A stretch of 64,000 nt of DNA from Methylobacterium sp. J-068. Lineage in GTDB: Bacteria > Pseudomonadota > Alphaproteobacteria > Rhizobiales > Beijerinckiaceae. The stretch is from positions 91,161 to 155,160 of the forward strand of contig NZ_JAKSXY010000047.1 in assembly GCF_022829445.1 (NCBI RefSeq), written 5' to 3'. Numbering within the stretch: position 1 is the first letter of the stretch; each line of letters begins with the position of its first letter. This document shows positions 49,133 to 57,784 of the stretch, piece after piece. The notes under the pieces were generated by a model. That model was not told where the DNA came from and did no database searches. It saw only the letters and a list, made by a program, of their open reading frames with translations. A program made the position numbers and the translations under genes.

Positions 49133-49163
49133 GGGCTCCCTCTCCTGGAAGGAGAGGGAGCCC
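49133..49163 (+). terminator. Perfect hairpin after pyk
   Basis: A 13-bp perfect stem (49133-49145 with 49151-49163) around a 5-base loop, 53 bases after the pyk stop. The stem is unusual in being a run of C/T against G/A, and there is no strong T-run, so it could be a dispersed repeat rather than a true terminator. Confidence 0.5.
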
Positions 49164-49267
49164 GCGAGCCACAACGTCACCGAACTGATCAAGCCGAAAC
49201 AGTCTGACATGAGCTTGGGCCAAGCCTCGGATCTGGATCCCCTCGGATCATGGATCCGGGGCGTGGC

Positions 49268-50248
49268 TCAGCGCGCTGGTGCGGGCTCGTTGAGGCCGAT
49301 CACGGCGTCGACCACCGCGTCCGTCGCGACGCTGTGGACCATGTGGCCGATCCCCGGAAGCACCACGAGGCGGGCGCCCGGAATGCGCTCGGCCAGGGGC
49401 CTGGCATGCCGCGCGGCCGGCACGATGCCGTCGCGGTCGCCGGTGACGATGGTGGTCGGCACGGTGATCCCGGCATAGCGCGGGCTCTGCGCCTCGAGCG
49501 CCGCCGGCAGGCCGACGAGGTCCTGCACGTTCGCCAGCATCGTTCCGGGCCGCAGCACGAGGGCGGCGCGACTGGCCTCGAGGTAATCGGCCGGCGCGTC
49601 CTGCGGCTTGAAGACGGATTGTCCGACGCGGGGCAGGTAGTAGAGCCCCACCGGCGTCGCCACGGTCCGGCTCAGGAGCCAGGTCACCGAAGGCGTCAAG
49701 GCGAGGCGATAGTACCAGGGGATCGGCCCGATATCGGGCAGCGGCATCACCGCCGGCGCCACGAGGACGAGGCCCGCCACCACCGCCGGGTGATCCAGCG
49801 CGAGGGCGGTCGCGAGCGCACCTGCCCAGGAATGGCCGACGATCGTCGCGGGCCCGGTGCCGAGCACCGTCAACGCCTCCGCGATGGCATCGGCCTGCGC
49901 CTTCGGCGTCGCCATCGCGCCACCCGTGAGACGGTCGCTCCAGCCGAAGCCCGGCCGGTCGAAGGCGATCACCCGGAAGCCCTCGCTCGCGAGGCGCCGG
50001 CCGAGTTCCGCCATCGGGTCGGCGGCGTTGGCGGACGCCCCGTGCAGGAGCACCACGGTGCCACGGGTCGAGGGGTTCGGGCCGGCCTGGATCGTCGCGA
50101 GGCGGCCACCCGAGACGGCAACGAACGGACCGGCCGGTGGATAGCGGGCTTCGATGCGCGCCGTGATGAGAAGCGTGACGCCGGCCGCGACCAGCGCCAG
50201 GACGATGCCCCCGCCGAGGAGCCACAGGACGAGCTTGAGGAGGAGCAT
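49268..50248 (-). CDS. Alpha/beta hydrolase with N-terminal membrane anchor
   Basis: 326 residues. A hydrophobic helix (LVLWLLGGGIVLALVAAGVT) anchors the protein, leaving the catalytic domain outside. The fold shows the oxyanion segment VVLLHGASANAAD, nucleophile GHSWAGALA, acid TGDRDGIVP and His in GIGHMVHSV. The substrate cannot be told. The frame is open to 50521, but ATG 50248 directly precedes the anchor. It lies 5 bases downstream of the TPR protein gene, so they likely form an operon. Confidence 0.9.
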   Translation of the reverse strand: MLLLKLVLWLLGGGIVLALVAAGVTLLITARIEARYPPAGPFVAVSGGRLATIQAGPNPSTRGTVVLLHGASANAADPMAELGRRLASEGFRVIAFDRPGFGWSDRLTGGAMATPKAQADAIAEALTVLGTGPATIVGHSWAGALATALALDHPAVVAGLVLVAPAVMPLPDIGPIPWYYRLALTPSVTWLLSRTVATPVGLYYLPRVGQSVFKPQDAPADYLEASRAALVLRPGTMLANVQDLVGLPAALEAQSPRYAGITVPTTIVTGDRDGIVPAARHARPLAERIPGARLVVLPGIGHMVHSVATDAVVDAVIGLNEPAPAR

Positions 50249-50253
50249 CGGCG

Positions 50254-50859
50254 CTAGAGGTCGCGACCGTCGACATCCGGGGCAAGGCGATCGATCGCCG
50301 ATTGGAGGTGGTCCATGCGCGGGTAGATCGCGGCCGCGCGCCGGAAAGCTTCGAGCGCCCGGCGCTTGTCCTCCGTGCTCAGGTAGATCCGCCCGAGGGC
50401 CGCCCAAGCCTCGTAGTGTCGGGGCTCCAGCACCAGGGTGCGCTGCAGGTCCGAGATGGCCGCGGCGGAATCCGCGAGTTTCCAGAACAGGGTGGCGCGC
50501 CGGTTCCAACCCTCGGACCATCCGGGCTCGAGCGTGGTGGCGCGATCCATCAGTTCGACCGCCAGGGGGATGTCCTGGCCGGACATCGCCTGTCGCGCCC
50601 GCTCGGTCAGCAGGTCGGCCGTGGCGCTTCCCGAGCGGCCGAGCCTCTGCTCGATGAGCCTGGCGATGCCCTTGGCCTCCGCATCGTCTCCGGCGGCCTT
50701 CAGGCGCGCGAACAGGTCGTCGAGGCTGAGCGGTTGTTTCTTCTCCGCCTTCGGAGGGGCAGGTGCCGGCGCGGCGAATGCGGGCGGCGTCAGGAAAACG
50801 CAGAAAGCCGCGACGAGCGCGGCTTTCAGGCAGGATCGGTTCGGAAGCGGGCTCGACAT
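50254..50859 (-). CDS. Exported TPR-repeat protein
   Basis: 201 residues. Signal peptide near the start (LKAALVAAFCVFLTPPAFAA). The remainder holds two to three tetratricopeptide-like repeats (PLAVELMDRATTLEPGWSEG; AAISDLQRTLVLEPRHYEAW; ALEAFRRAAAIYPRMDHL), suggesting protein-protein contacts in the periplasm. It precedes the hydrolase gene with a 5-base gap. ATG 50859 begins MSSPLPNRSC. Confidence 0.88.
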   Translation of the reverse strand: MSSPLPNRSCLKAALVAAFCVFLTPPAFAAPAPAPPKAEKKQPLSLDDLFARLKAAGDDAEAKGIARLIEQRLGRSGSATADLLTERARQAMSGQDIPLAVELMDRATTLEPGWSEGWNRRATLFWKLADSAAAISDLQRTLVLEPRHYEAWAALGRIYLSTEDKRRALEAFRRAAAIYPRMDHLQSAIDRLAPDVDGRDL

Positions 50860-50950
50860 CGGGTGAGCTTCCTCGTCCCGCGTCGCGCCGTCAACATGCG
50901 CACTCGCCGCGCCCCTCCGGATACGCTCCAGGAGGCGTGCGGCGCGCGCC

Positions 50951-51076
50951 TCAGCCCTGACGAGCCTTGAAGCGCTTCTGCGTCTTGTTGATGATGTAGA
51001 CGCGGCCCTTGCGGCGCACGATCTGGTTGTCGCGGTGACGGCCACGGAGGGACTTGAGGGAGTTGCGAATCTTCAT
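50951..51076 (-). CDS. rpmJ: Ribosomal protein bL36
   Basis: 41 residues: [20 protein letters not shown] then [20 protein letters not shown] and a final Gly. This is the zinc-free (cysteine-less) form of L36 used when zinc is scarce, also common in alphaproteobacteria as the only copy. Codons are typical. It is a single gene between the TPR gene and a 590-base gene-free stretch. Confidence 0.95.
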   Translation of the reverse strand: MKIRNSLKSLRGRHRDNQIVRRKGRVYIINKTQKRFKARQG

Positions 51077-51667
51077 CGGTCTCACGTCGGCCGGGTCTTG
51101 AGCCCGCCGCCTGTCCATAGAGTCTCAGGAACGAGGCACCTGACGGCGGCCTCGGCGATGTGTCGATGCATCGCGGAAAGGCGGTTGCCTTATCAGGATT
51201 CGCGGGACCAAGGCAAGGCTTGAAGGCGTGTTCCTCGCCGAACGGCCATCGCGTCGTCGCTGATCCGTCCAGCGGACGAGACGCGAAAGTCCGGCAAGGG
51301 CATCGACGATGGCGCGATCGATCGCGCGCAGCGCCAGCGGAACCGCGACCCCCCACCCCGGGAGGTCTTGTCGCATTCACCTCAGCGCGCGTTCGATCGC
51401 TTCACGCGCAGGACAGCCCGTATTCCTGCCGGATCGGGCTTCGAGACCAGACGTCATCGCGGTCGGCCGCGCATCATCGATAAAGGACGGAATAAAATTT
51501 CCGTGATCCCCGCATGCTGACGGCTGTCCACTCGAAGCAATCTTGTTTTCCGCGACAGCATTGGCCGGCTTCCTGACGTCACGGCGCCCGTGCTGCGTTT
51601 GGTATGTCTCCGTAAACTGTTGCGTGTCACAACTTACCGGCACCTTCAATGCACGGAGACCCGATCG
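51077..51667. other. 590 bases without a supported gene
   Basis: Between rpmJ and the PilZ gene. Minus-strand frames at 51125-51376 and 51377-51649 are open, but their products match nothing I recognise. A small AT-rich patch (51480-51510, AATAAAATTTCC) may hold a promoter for the PilZ gene. Confidence 0.45.
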
Positions 51668-52063
51668 GTGACGGCGGAACTGGAGCAGTCGACACCAGGA
51701 AGTATCGTCGAGCGCCGCGAGGAGCGGAGTCCGACGAATTGGATCGCGACCATCCGTCTTCGCGATGGGACCGAGATCCCCTGCACCGTGAAGGATGTTT
51801 CAAAATCCGGCGCGAAGATCGGTGTCACTGCAAAACAATCCCTGCCGCCCGTCTTCATGCTGAGAATCATCGGTCGCGACTTCCTCTGCCTCGTACGCCT
51901 CGCCTGGCGACGGGGCGATTATGCCGGGGTTCGCATCGAACGGGTGGGCAAGGTGCCGAGCGCGGCCAAGACGACGGACGCTTTTTCGTCCGGCGACGAG
52001 AGATCGGTCGAGAGCGGCGGCATCGGTGTACCGTCGCGAAAACGGGGCATTTCCGCATTCTGA
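51668..52063 (+). CDS. PilZ-domain protein
   Basis: 131 residues from a GTG at 51668. A single PilZ domain: ERREERSPTNWIATIRLRDG at the start, TVKDVSKSGAKIGVTAKQSL in the middle and DYAGVRIERVG at the end. PilZ domains bind cyclic-di-GMP when they carry an RxxxR motif and a (D/N)xSxxG motif; the second is present (DVSKSGA), and the first is only approximate (RREER). It may sense cyclic-di-GMP or be a degenerate relative. Confidence 0.8.
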   Translation: MTAELEQSTPGSIVERREERSPTNWIATIRLRDGTEIPCTVKDVSKSGAKIGVTAKQSLPPVFMLRIIGRDFLCLVRLAWRRGDYAGVRIERVGKVPSAAKTTDAFSSGDERSVESGGIGVPSRKRGISAF

Positions 52064-52224
52064 AGCCGGGCGACGCGCTCAGGCTCGCAGGAGGTCCCAG
52101 CCGTCACCGATGCCCTTTAACAGGCCTTGATGCGCGTGACGCATCGAGGCCTGCCCGCGCGACCGCGCGGCGGCGCGCATCCGCCGAACCCCGGTGAGAC
52201 CGAGCATTACGAGGGGATCAAACG

Positions 52225-52261
52225 AAAACCCCCGCCCTGCCGGAGCAGAGCGGGGGTTTTT
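52225..52261. terminator. Bidirectional terminator between the PilZ gene and hpnH
   Basis: AAAACCCCCGC and GCGGGGGTTTT form an 11-bp stem around a 14-base loop; A- and T-runs on both sides let it work for either strand. It lies between two convergent genes. Confidence 0.85.
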
Positions 52262-52292
52262 CATGCCGACGACCTGAGAGTTCGGTCGAAAG

Positions 52293-53456
52293 TCAGGCGG
52301 CGCTGCGGTTGCGGGCTTCGCGCTTCGTGTCGACGCCGGAGGCTTTGATCTCGGACAGCTTCTGGGCGACGTTGCGCGAGAACACGAACTCGGCCGGACG
52401 CTGGTTCTCCAGGCTGACCTCGGGAGCCATCTCGCCCTCGGTCTTGATGCCACGGATGGCGTGGATCAGCGGCTTCCAGGGCTTCTTGACGGAATCGACC
52501 ACCGAGGACGCCTCGTAGCCCGAATGGACCATGCAGTCGGCGCACTTTTCGTAGTTGCCGGTGCCGTAGGAATCCCAGTCGGTCTCCTCCATCAGCTCCT
52601 TGAAGGTGGCGGCATAACCCTCACCCAGCAGGTAGCAGGGCTTCTGCCAGCCGAACACCGTCCGGGTCGGGTTGCCCCACGGGGTGCAATGGTAGGTCTG
52701 GTTGCCGGCCAGGAAGTCCAGGAACAGGCCGGACTGCTGGAAGGTCCACTTCTCGCGACCCTTCTCCTTGCCGTGGCGGAACACGCCGCGGAACAGGTCC
52801 TTCGTCGCCTTGCGGTTGAGGAAGTGCTTCTGGTCGGGCGCGCGCTCGTAGGCGTAGCCGGGCGACACGGTGATGCCATCGATGCCCATCTTCGTCACGC
52901 TGTCGAAGAAGTCGGCGATCTTGTCGGCGGACGAGTTGTTGAAAAAGGTGCAGTTGATGGTGACGCGGAAGCCCATTTCCTTGGCCTTCGCGATGGCCGC
53001 GACCGCCTTGTCGTAGACGCCGCGCTGGCACACCGACTGGTCGTGCATCTCCTTGTCGCCATCGAGATGGATCGACCAGGTGAAGTACGGGCTCGGCTTG
53101 TACTCCTTGATCTTCTTTTCGAGGAGCAGGGCGTTCGTGCAGACGATGGCGAACTTCTTCTGGGCGATGATGCCCTCGACGATCTGCGGCAGGTCCTTGT
53201 GCAGGAGCGGCTCGCCGCCGGCGATCACCACCACGGGTGCGCCGCACTCGCGGACGGATTCCAGCGCGTCCGCGACGGGCAGGCGCTTGTTCAGGATTTC
53301 ATCCGGATAGTCGATCTTCCCGCAGCCGGCGCAGGCCAGATTGCAGCGGAACAGCGGCTCCATCATCATCACGAGCGGGTAGCGCTTGCGACCGGTGAGG
53401 TGCTGCTTCAGGATGTAGCCGCCAATCTTCGCGACGTACCGGATGGGAATGCCCAA
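52293..53456 (-). CDS. hpnH: Adenosyl-hopane synthase (radical SAM)
   Basis: 387 residues. Radical SAM enzyme that joins diploptene to adenosine, the first step toward C35 hopanoids. The [4Fe-4S] motif CxxxCxxC is in RCNLACAGCGKIDYP; VVIAGGEPLLHKDL follows. A C-terminal segment carries additional cysteines (NYEKCADCMVHSGYE). I chose a TTG start at 53456 because an AAGGAG ribosome binding site lies 8 bases upstream and the family begins MGIPIRY. It is divergent from hpnN across 623 bases. Confidence 0.95.
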   Translation of the reverse strand: MGIPIRYVAKIGGYILKQHLTGRKRYPLVMMMEPLFRCNLACAGCGKIDYPDEILNKRLPVADALESVRECGAPVVVIAGGEPLLHKDLPQIVEGIIAQKKFAIVCTNALLLEKKIKEYKPSPYFTWSIHLDGDKEMHDQSVCQRGVYDKAVAAIAKAKEMGFRVTINCTFFNNSSADKIADFFDSVTKMGIDGITVSPGYAYERAPDQKHFLNRKATKDLFRGVFRHGKEKGREKWTFQQSGLFLDFLAGNQTYHCTPWGNPTRTVFGWQKPCYLLGEGYAATFKELMEETDWDSYGTGNYEKCADCMVHSGYEASSVVDSVKKPWKPLIHAIRGIKTEGEMAPEVSLENQRPAEFVFSRNVAQKLSEIKASGVDTKREARNRSAA

Positions 53457-54079
53457 GACGCGGCTCCTTGTTGTTGGCCCCGATGTATCGGGCTGCTTAG
53501 CGTGAAAAAAGGCCGAATTCCAGCGAGGTAGCTTGGAACCAATCTGAAACGGTTCGAAATGCGCCGGTTCACGGAACTTCGCGAACCCCTGGGGCAATCC
53601 GGCCACAGACCCCGTCGCGTCTCCGTGAGACACGGCGTGCTCGGGCCCGACCTATCCCAGGTGAAAGCGCATTTTCCTATTCACCGGCTGCATGCCGGAG
53701 CTGCAGCTTGACCGTAAGAAAACCGTCGGCTCGTGCTTGGAGACGGGAATTTTGGCTTTGTTGCGGTGCGCAATCACACGTTCGGCCGAACCGATCCACA
53801 TTCGGGCCGTTCGCGTTGCAATCAGGGCCTCGTGCCGATAGGTGGCGGGCCGTGATCGCCTGTATGCGGGTCGGCGGATGATTCGTGGCACGGTGTCCGG
53901 CGCGTCACGAACCCTGTCGCGCGGCCCCGCTCCGGGGGCCGGATTCGTGATTTGCGGCAACTGGTGGTAACCGGCGGCATTCGACAGATCGATTCCCGCC
54001 ACGCGGCCATCCCCGGCAGCGGCGCCCATCCCCAGAGCGGCGCGGCGGGAAACGGATCGCTCAAGCAGGTAGGACACTC
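53457..54079. other. 623-base divergent intergenic region between hpnH and hpnN
   Basis: No convincing gene. A minus-strand open frame at 53652-54077 is rich in Arg/Pro and has no family resemblance. Promoters of both hopanoid transcripts should be here. Two locally AT-richer patches are seen, near 53500-53530 and 53675-53770. Confidence 0.5.
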
Positions 54080-56752
54080 GTGATCGAACGGCTCGTCGCG
54101 TTTTCCGTCCAGCGTCGCTGGTTGGTCATAGCTCTCGTTGCGCTCGTCACCGTGGCGAGTGCCGGGGTGGCAGCTCACCTCTTCAAGATCAACACCGACG
54201 TCGAACGGCTGATCGACAAGGACGTGCCCTGGCGGCAGGACGAGATCAACTACGAGAAGGCCTTCCCGCAACGGACCGGAACGCTGGTCGCGGTGATCGA
54301 TGGCCGGACGCCGGAGCAGGCGGAGGAGGCTGCCGCCAACCTCGCCGCGGCCCTCGCCAGCCACAAGGACATGATCGAATCGGTCTATCGGCCCGATGGC
54401 GGCGCGTTCTACGAGAAGAACGGCTTCCTCCTGATGTCGCAGGAGGAATTGAACAAGACCACCGAGCAACTGGTGCAGCAGCAGGGGCTGCTCGGCCCCC
54501 TCGCGGCCGATCCGTCCTTGCGCGGGATCATGCGGGTGCTCGGTCTCGGCGCGCGCGGCATCAAGTCCGGGGACGCCAAGCTCGAAGACCTCGAGCGTCC
54601 GATGACGCAGATCGACGACACGGTGCGCAAGGTGCTGGCCGGCGAGCCGGCGCGCATGTCGTGGCAGATGCTGCTGTCGAACGGCAAGACGCAGAGCACG
54701 GACCTGCGCAAGTTCGTGATGATCCAGCCGGTTCTGGACTACAACGCGCTGCAGCCCGGCGCCGAGGCGACCGAACTCGTTCGCAAGGTCGCCACCGAAC
54801 TCAAGATCAACACGCTCGGCGGCACCATGTTCGCGGACGCGGCGCGGATGCGGTTGACGGGACCCGTGGCGGTCGCCGACGACGAGTTCGCGACCCTCTC
54901 GGAAGACGCCCTACTGAACTACAGCGTCACCGTCGGCGCCATCGTGCTCTTCCTGTGGCTGGCCCTGCGCTCGGCACCCCTCGTCGGCGCGGTGCTGATC
55001 ACCACCTTCGCGGGCCTCATCGTCACGGCGGGTCTCGGCCTGCTGATGGTGGGGGAACTGAATCCGATCTCGGTGGCCTTCGCCGCGCTCTTCGTCGGGC
55101 TCGGCATCGATTTCGGCATCCAGTTCGCCGTGCGCTACCGGGCGGACCGCTACGAGCAGCCCGACCTGCCCTCCGCCATGCGGGCGGCCGCGCGCGGCGT
55201 CGGCTGGTCCCTGACCCTGGCGGCGATCTCGCTCATCGCCGGCTTCTTCGCCTTCCTGCCGACCGCGTTCCGCGGAGTCTCCGAACTCGGCCTGATCGCC
55301 GGTGTCGGCATGATCGTGGCCTACCTGTTCTCCCTGACCCTGCTGCCGGCCCTGATCGCGGTGTTCCGGCCGAAGGGTGAGCGCGAGGCGGTGGAGACAA
55401 CCTGGCTCGCGGGCGTCGATCCCTGGATCATCCGCCACCGCAAACCGATCCTGATCGGCGTCGCCCTGATCACGCTGGCGGGCCTTCCGCTGCTGTTCAA
55501 GCTGCCCTTCGATTCGAACCCGATGCACCTGCGCAGCCCGAAGGTGGAATCGATCTCGACCTATCTCGACCTGATCAAGGACCCGGAGACGAGCCCGAAC
55601 CTGATCGACGTCCTGGCCCCCTCCCCCGAGGCGGTGCCGGCCCTGGCCGACAAGATCTCGAAGCTGAAATCGGTCGCCAAGGTCATCGACATCAACACCT
55701 TCGTGCCTCTCGACCAGGATCAGAAGCTCGCCACCATCGCGGAGACGGCGCAGCTGCTCGGCCCGGTCCTCAATCCCAGCCGCAAGCCGCCGCCGCCCAC
55801 CGATGCCGACAACGTCAAGGCGATCAAGGAAGCGGTCACGGCCCTGCGCGGCATCGCGGCCGGTTCGAGCGCGCCCGGCGCGAAGGCCGCCGGTGCCCTC
55901 GCCGACGACCTCGACAAGCTCGCCGCCGCTCCCGTGGCGACCCGCGAGGCCGCCAGCGTCGCGCTGACGAAGGACCTCAAGACCCTGCTCACCCGCCTCG
56001 CCGGGCTGTTGAACCCGGAGAAGATCACCCTCGACAACCTTCCGCCGAAGCTGAAGGCCGAGTGGATCGCGGCCGACGGCCGGTCGCGGATCGAGATCCA
56101 TCCGAGCGGAGACGCCAACGACAACCGGGTCCTGCGCAACTTCGCCAAGGAGGTGCAGAGCGTGGCCCCGCACGCCACGGGCGCTCCCGTCGCGACGACG
56201 TCTTCGAGCTACACCATCCTCGGCGCCTTCCTGCAGGCCGCGATCACCGCCCTGGTGCTGATCTTCATCATCCTGTCGGTCGCGCTGCGGAAGCCGTGGG
56301 ACGTGGCGATGACGCTCGGGCCTCTGGTGTTGGCGACGCTCTGGACCCTGATGGCGCTCCACGTCGTCGGCATGCCGCTGAACTTCGCCAACATCATCGC
56401 GATGCCGCTGATGCTGGCGGTCGGCGTGGCCTTCCACATCTACTACGTCATCGCCTGGCGGGCCGGGGTCACGGACATGCTGGCCTCCAGCCTGACGCGG
56501 GCGATCTTCTTCTCGGCGCTGACCACCGGCACCGCCTTCGGTTCCTTGGTGCTCTCGAGCCATCCCGGCACGGCCAGCATGGGCAAGCTCCTCGCCCTGT
56601 CGCTGTTCTTCACGCTGGTCGCAGCGTTCTTCGTGGTCCCGGCCTTCCTCGGCCCGCCGCCCAAGCAGCCGGACCCCAAGCGTCCCGAGGGTGATGCCGC
56701 CCTCCCCCCGTCGCTGCAGCCGCGGAGTGCCGAGGCGGTTCCGGCGAAGTAG
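54080..56752 (+). CDS. hpnN: Hopanoid transporter HpnN (RND family)
   Basis: 890 residues. Inner-membrane RND-type transporter that moves hopanoids to the outer membrane. The first transmembrane helix is WLVIALVALVTVASAGVAAH. A large periplasmic loop follows, then five helices (YSVTVGAIVLFLWLALRSAP; LLMVGELNPISVAFAALFVG; IDFGIQFAVRYRADRYE), another periplasmic loop and a second helix set (TALVLIFIILSVALRKPWDV; FANIIAMPLMLAVGVAFHIY). Length and layout match HpnN. GTG start at 54080. Confidence 0.95.
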   Translation: MIERLVAFSVQRRWLVIALVALVTVASAGVAAHLFKINTDVERLIDKDVPWRQDEINYEKAFPQRTGTLVAVIDGRTPEQAEEAAANLAAALASHKDMIESVYRPDGGAFYEKNGFLLMSQEELNKTTEQLVQQQGLLGPLAADPSLRGIMRVLGLGARGIKSGDAKLEDLERPMTQIDDTVRKVLAGEPARMSWQMLLSNGKTQSTDLRKFVMIQPVLDYNALQPGAEATELVRKVATELKINTLGGTMFADAARMRLTGPVAVADDEFATLSEDALLNYSVTVGAIVLFLWLALRSAPLVGAVLITTFAGLIVTAGLGLLMVGELNPISVAFAALFVGLGIDFGIQFAVRYRADRYEQPDLPSAMRAAARGVGWSLTLAAISLIAGFFAFLPTAFRGVSELGLIAGVGMIVAYLFSLTLLPALIAVFRPKGEREAVETTWLAGVDPWIIRHRKPILIGVALITLAGLPLLFKLPFDSNPMHLRSPKVESISTYLDLIKDPETSPNLIDVLAPSPEAVPALADKISKLKSVAKVIDINTFVPLDQDQKLATIAETAQLLGPVLNPSRKPPPPTDADNVKAIKEAVTALRGIAAGSSAPGAKAAGALADDLDKLAAAPVATREAASVALTKDLKTLLTRLAGLLNPEKITLDNLPPKLKAEWIAADGRSRIEIHPSGDANDNRVLRNFAKEVQSVAPHATGAPVATTSSSYTILGAFLQAAITALVLIFIILSVALRKPWDVAMTLGPLVLATLWTLMALHVVGMPLNFANIIAMPLMLAVGVAFHIYYVIAWRAGVTDMLASSLTRAIFFSALTTGTAFGSLVLSSHPGTASMGKLLALSLFFTLVAAFFVVPAFLGPPPKQPDPKRPEGDAALPPSLQPRSAEAVPAK

Positions 56753-56778
56753 CGCCGGCCGCTCCGGCGCTGGTGACG

Positions 56779-56819
56779 ACGAAGAACGGGCGCGGATCGG
56801 ATCCGCGCCCGTTCTTCGT
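56779..56819. terminator. Perfect 19-bp bidirectional terminator
   Basis: A perfect 19-bp inverted repeat (56779-56797 and 56801-56819) with a 3-base loop, rich in GC at the base and ending in a short T-run, lies between the convergent hpnN and hpnK. Confidence 0.85.
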
Positions 56820-56846
56820 TTCGATGCGTCGGTTGGCGATCAGAAG

Positions 56847-57683
56847 TCAGGACAGGAAGTCGGAGAATCCACCGCGCCTCACGCCGGCCGCCGCCGCGAG
56901 GGTGGCGGGCGCGATGAGCGCGTCCCGCTCGGCCGCGTAGGCGTAGCCGGGCGCCTCTCCGGGAAAGCCGCCGGCGGTGGCCGGATGCGTGTAGAGCTCG
57001 GTCAGGCCGTCCGGCAGGTGCGACAGGAGGCCGGCGACACGGGCGGGCGTCATCGCCCCCGACCATGCCAGTCCGAGCGTCCGGTCGGGGATCAGCAGGC
57101 CCGCCTGACGCGCCCGCACGGCCAGCAGCGCGGCCCAGGGCGCGCTGTCGAGAGCCGCCTTCGGCGTGGCGCCGGGTTCGGCCGCGCGCAGGATCGCGCG
57201 CGTCTCGCGCGGAACCCGGATCGCTCGCATCCCGTGGCGGCGACCGGCGGCCAGGACGAGGCCGGCGATGAGGGGATGCACATGGAAGTGCTTGTGCGCG
57301 TTGACGTGGTCGAGCGGCAGGCCCGTCGCCCGGTAGGCCTCGAACTGCGCCTCGATCTCGGCCGCGAGTTGCCGACGCGCGGAGGCCTTCAGGGCGAGGT
57401 CGAGGCCGAGGCGGCCCATGTCGTTGCGGATCAAGCCATCGCCGTCCACGAGATCTGGAAGCTGCTCGGGCGGCAGCGTCGGCCAGGCCTCCACCATCAC
57501 GAGGTGGAGCCCCACGCGCAGGGAGGGCAGGCGCTGCGCGCGTGCGACGGCATCGGCGGCGGCGGGGGCGGATACCATCAGGCTCGCGGCGGTGAGGATT
57601 CCCGACCGGTGGGCCTGCTCGACCGCCTCGTTGACCTCCAGGCTCAGACCGAAATCATCGGCCGTCACGACAAGCCGCTTCAC
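56847..57683 (-). CDS. hpnK: Hopanoid deacetylase HpnK
   Basis: 278 residues. YdjC/ChbG-type deacetylase that removes acetyl from N-acetylglucosaminyl-bacteriohopanetetrol. Metal-site motifs TADDFGLS (near residue 7) and NAHKHFHVHP (near residue 130) are intact. GTG start at 57683 with GAGG upstream gives the family N terminus KRLVVTADDFG. It lies downstream of hpnJ on the same strand but behind an intrinsic terminator, so it may have its own promoter. Confidence 0.94.
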   Translation of the reverse strand: MKRLVVTADDFGLSLEVNEAVEQAHRSGILTAASLMVSAPAAADAVARAQRLPSLRVGLHLVMVEAWPTLPPEQLPDLVDGDGLIRNDMGRLGLDLALKASARRQLAAEIEAQFEAYRATGLPLDHVNAHKHFHVHPLIAGLVLAAGRRHGMRAIRVPRETRAILRAAEPGATPKAALDSAPWAALLAVRARQAGLLIPDRTLGLAWSGAMTPARVAGLLSHLPDGLTELYTHPATAGGFPGEAPGYAYAAERDALIAPATLAAAAGVRRGGFSDFLS

Positions 57684-57735
57684 GCTCGACCTCACTCGAT
57701 GGGCGAGGAGGCGCTCTCCCCGTGAAAACGCAAAA

Positions 57736-57759
57736 CGGCCGGGCCGCGAGGCCCGGCCG
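57736..57759 (-). terminator. Intrinsic terminator after hpnJ
   Basis: A 10-bp stem (57736-57745 with 57750-57759) around GCGA; on the minus strand it is followed by TTTTGCGTTTTC. It sits between hpnJ and hpnK and should cut or attenuate transcription into hpnK. Confidence 0.8.
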
Positions 57760-57784
57760 CGATCTCGATGTCCGACGAAAAGGC

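Noticed and set aside
51125..51649. Two adjacent minus-strand frames that could be a broken gene
   Set aside because: Neither product resembles any family I know, and base composition at codon positions is not convincing.
53652..54077. 141-codon minus-strand frame between hpnH and hpnN
   Set aside because: No ribosome binding site, no recognisable segment, Arg/Pro-rich; treated as intergenic.
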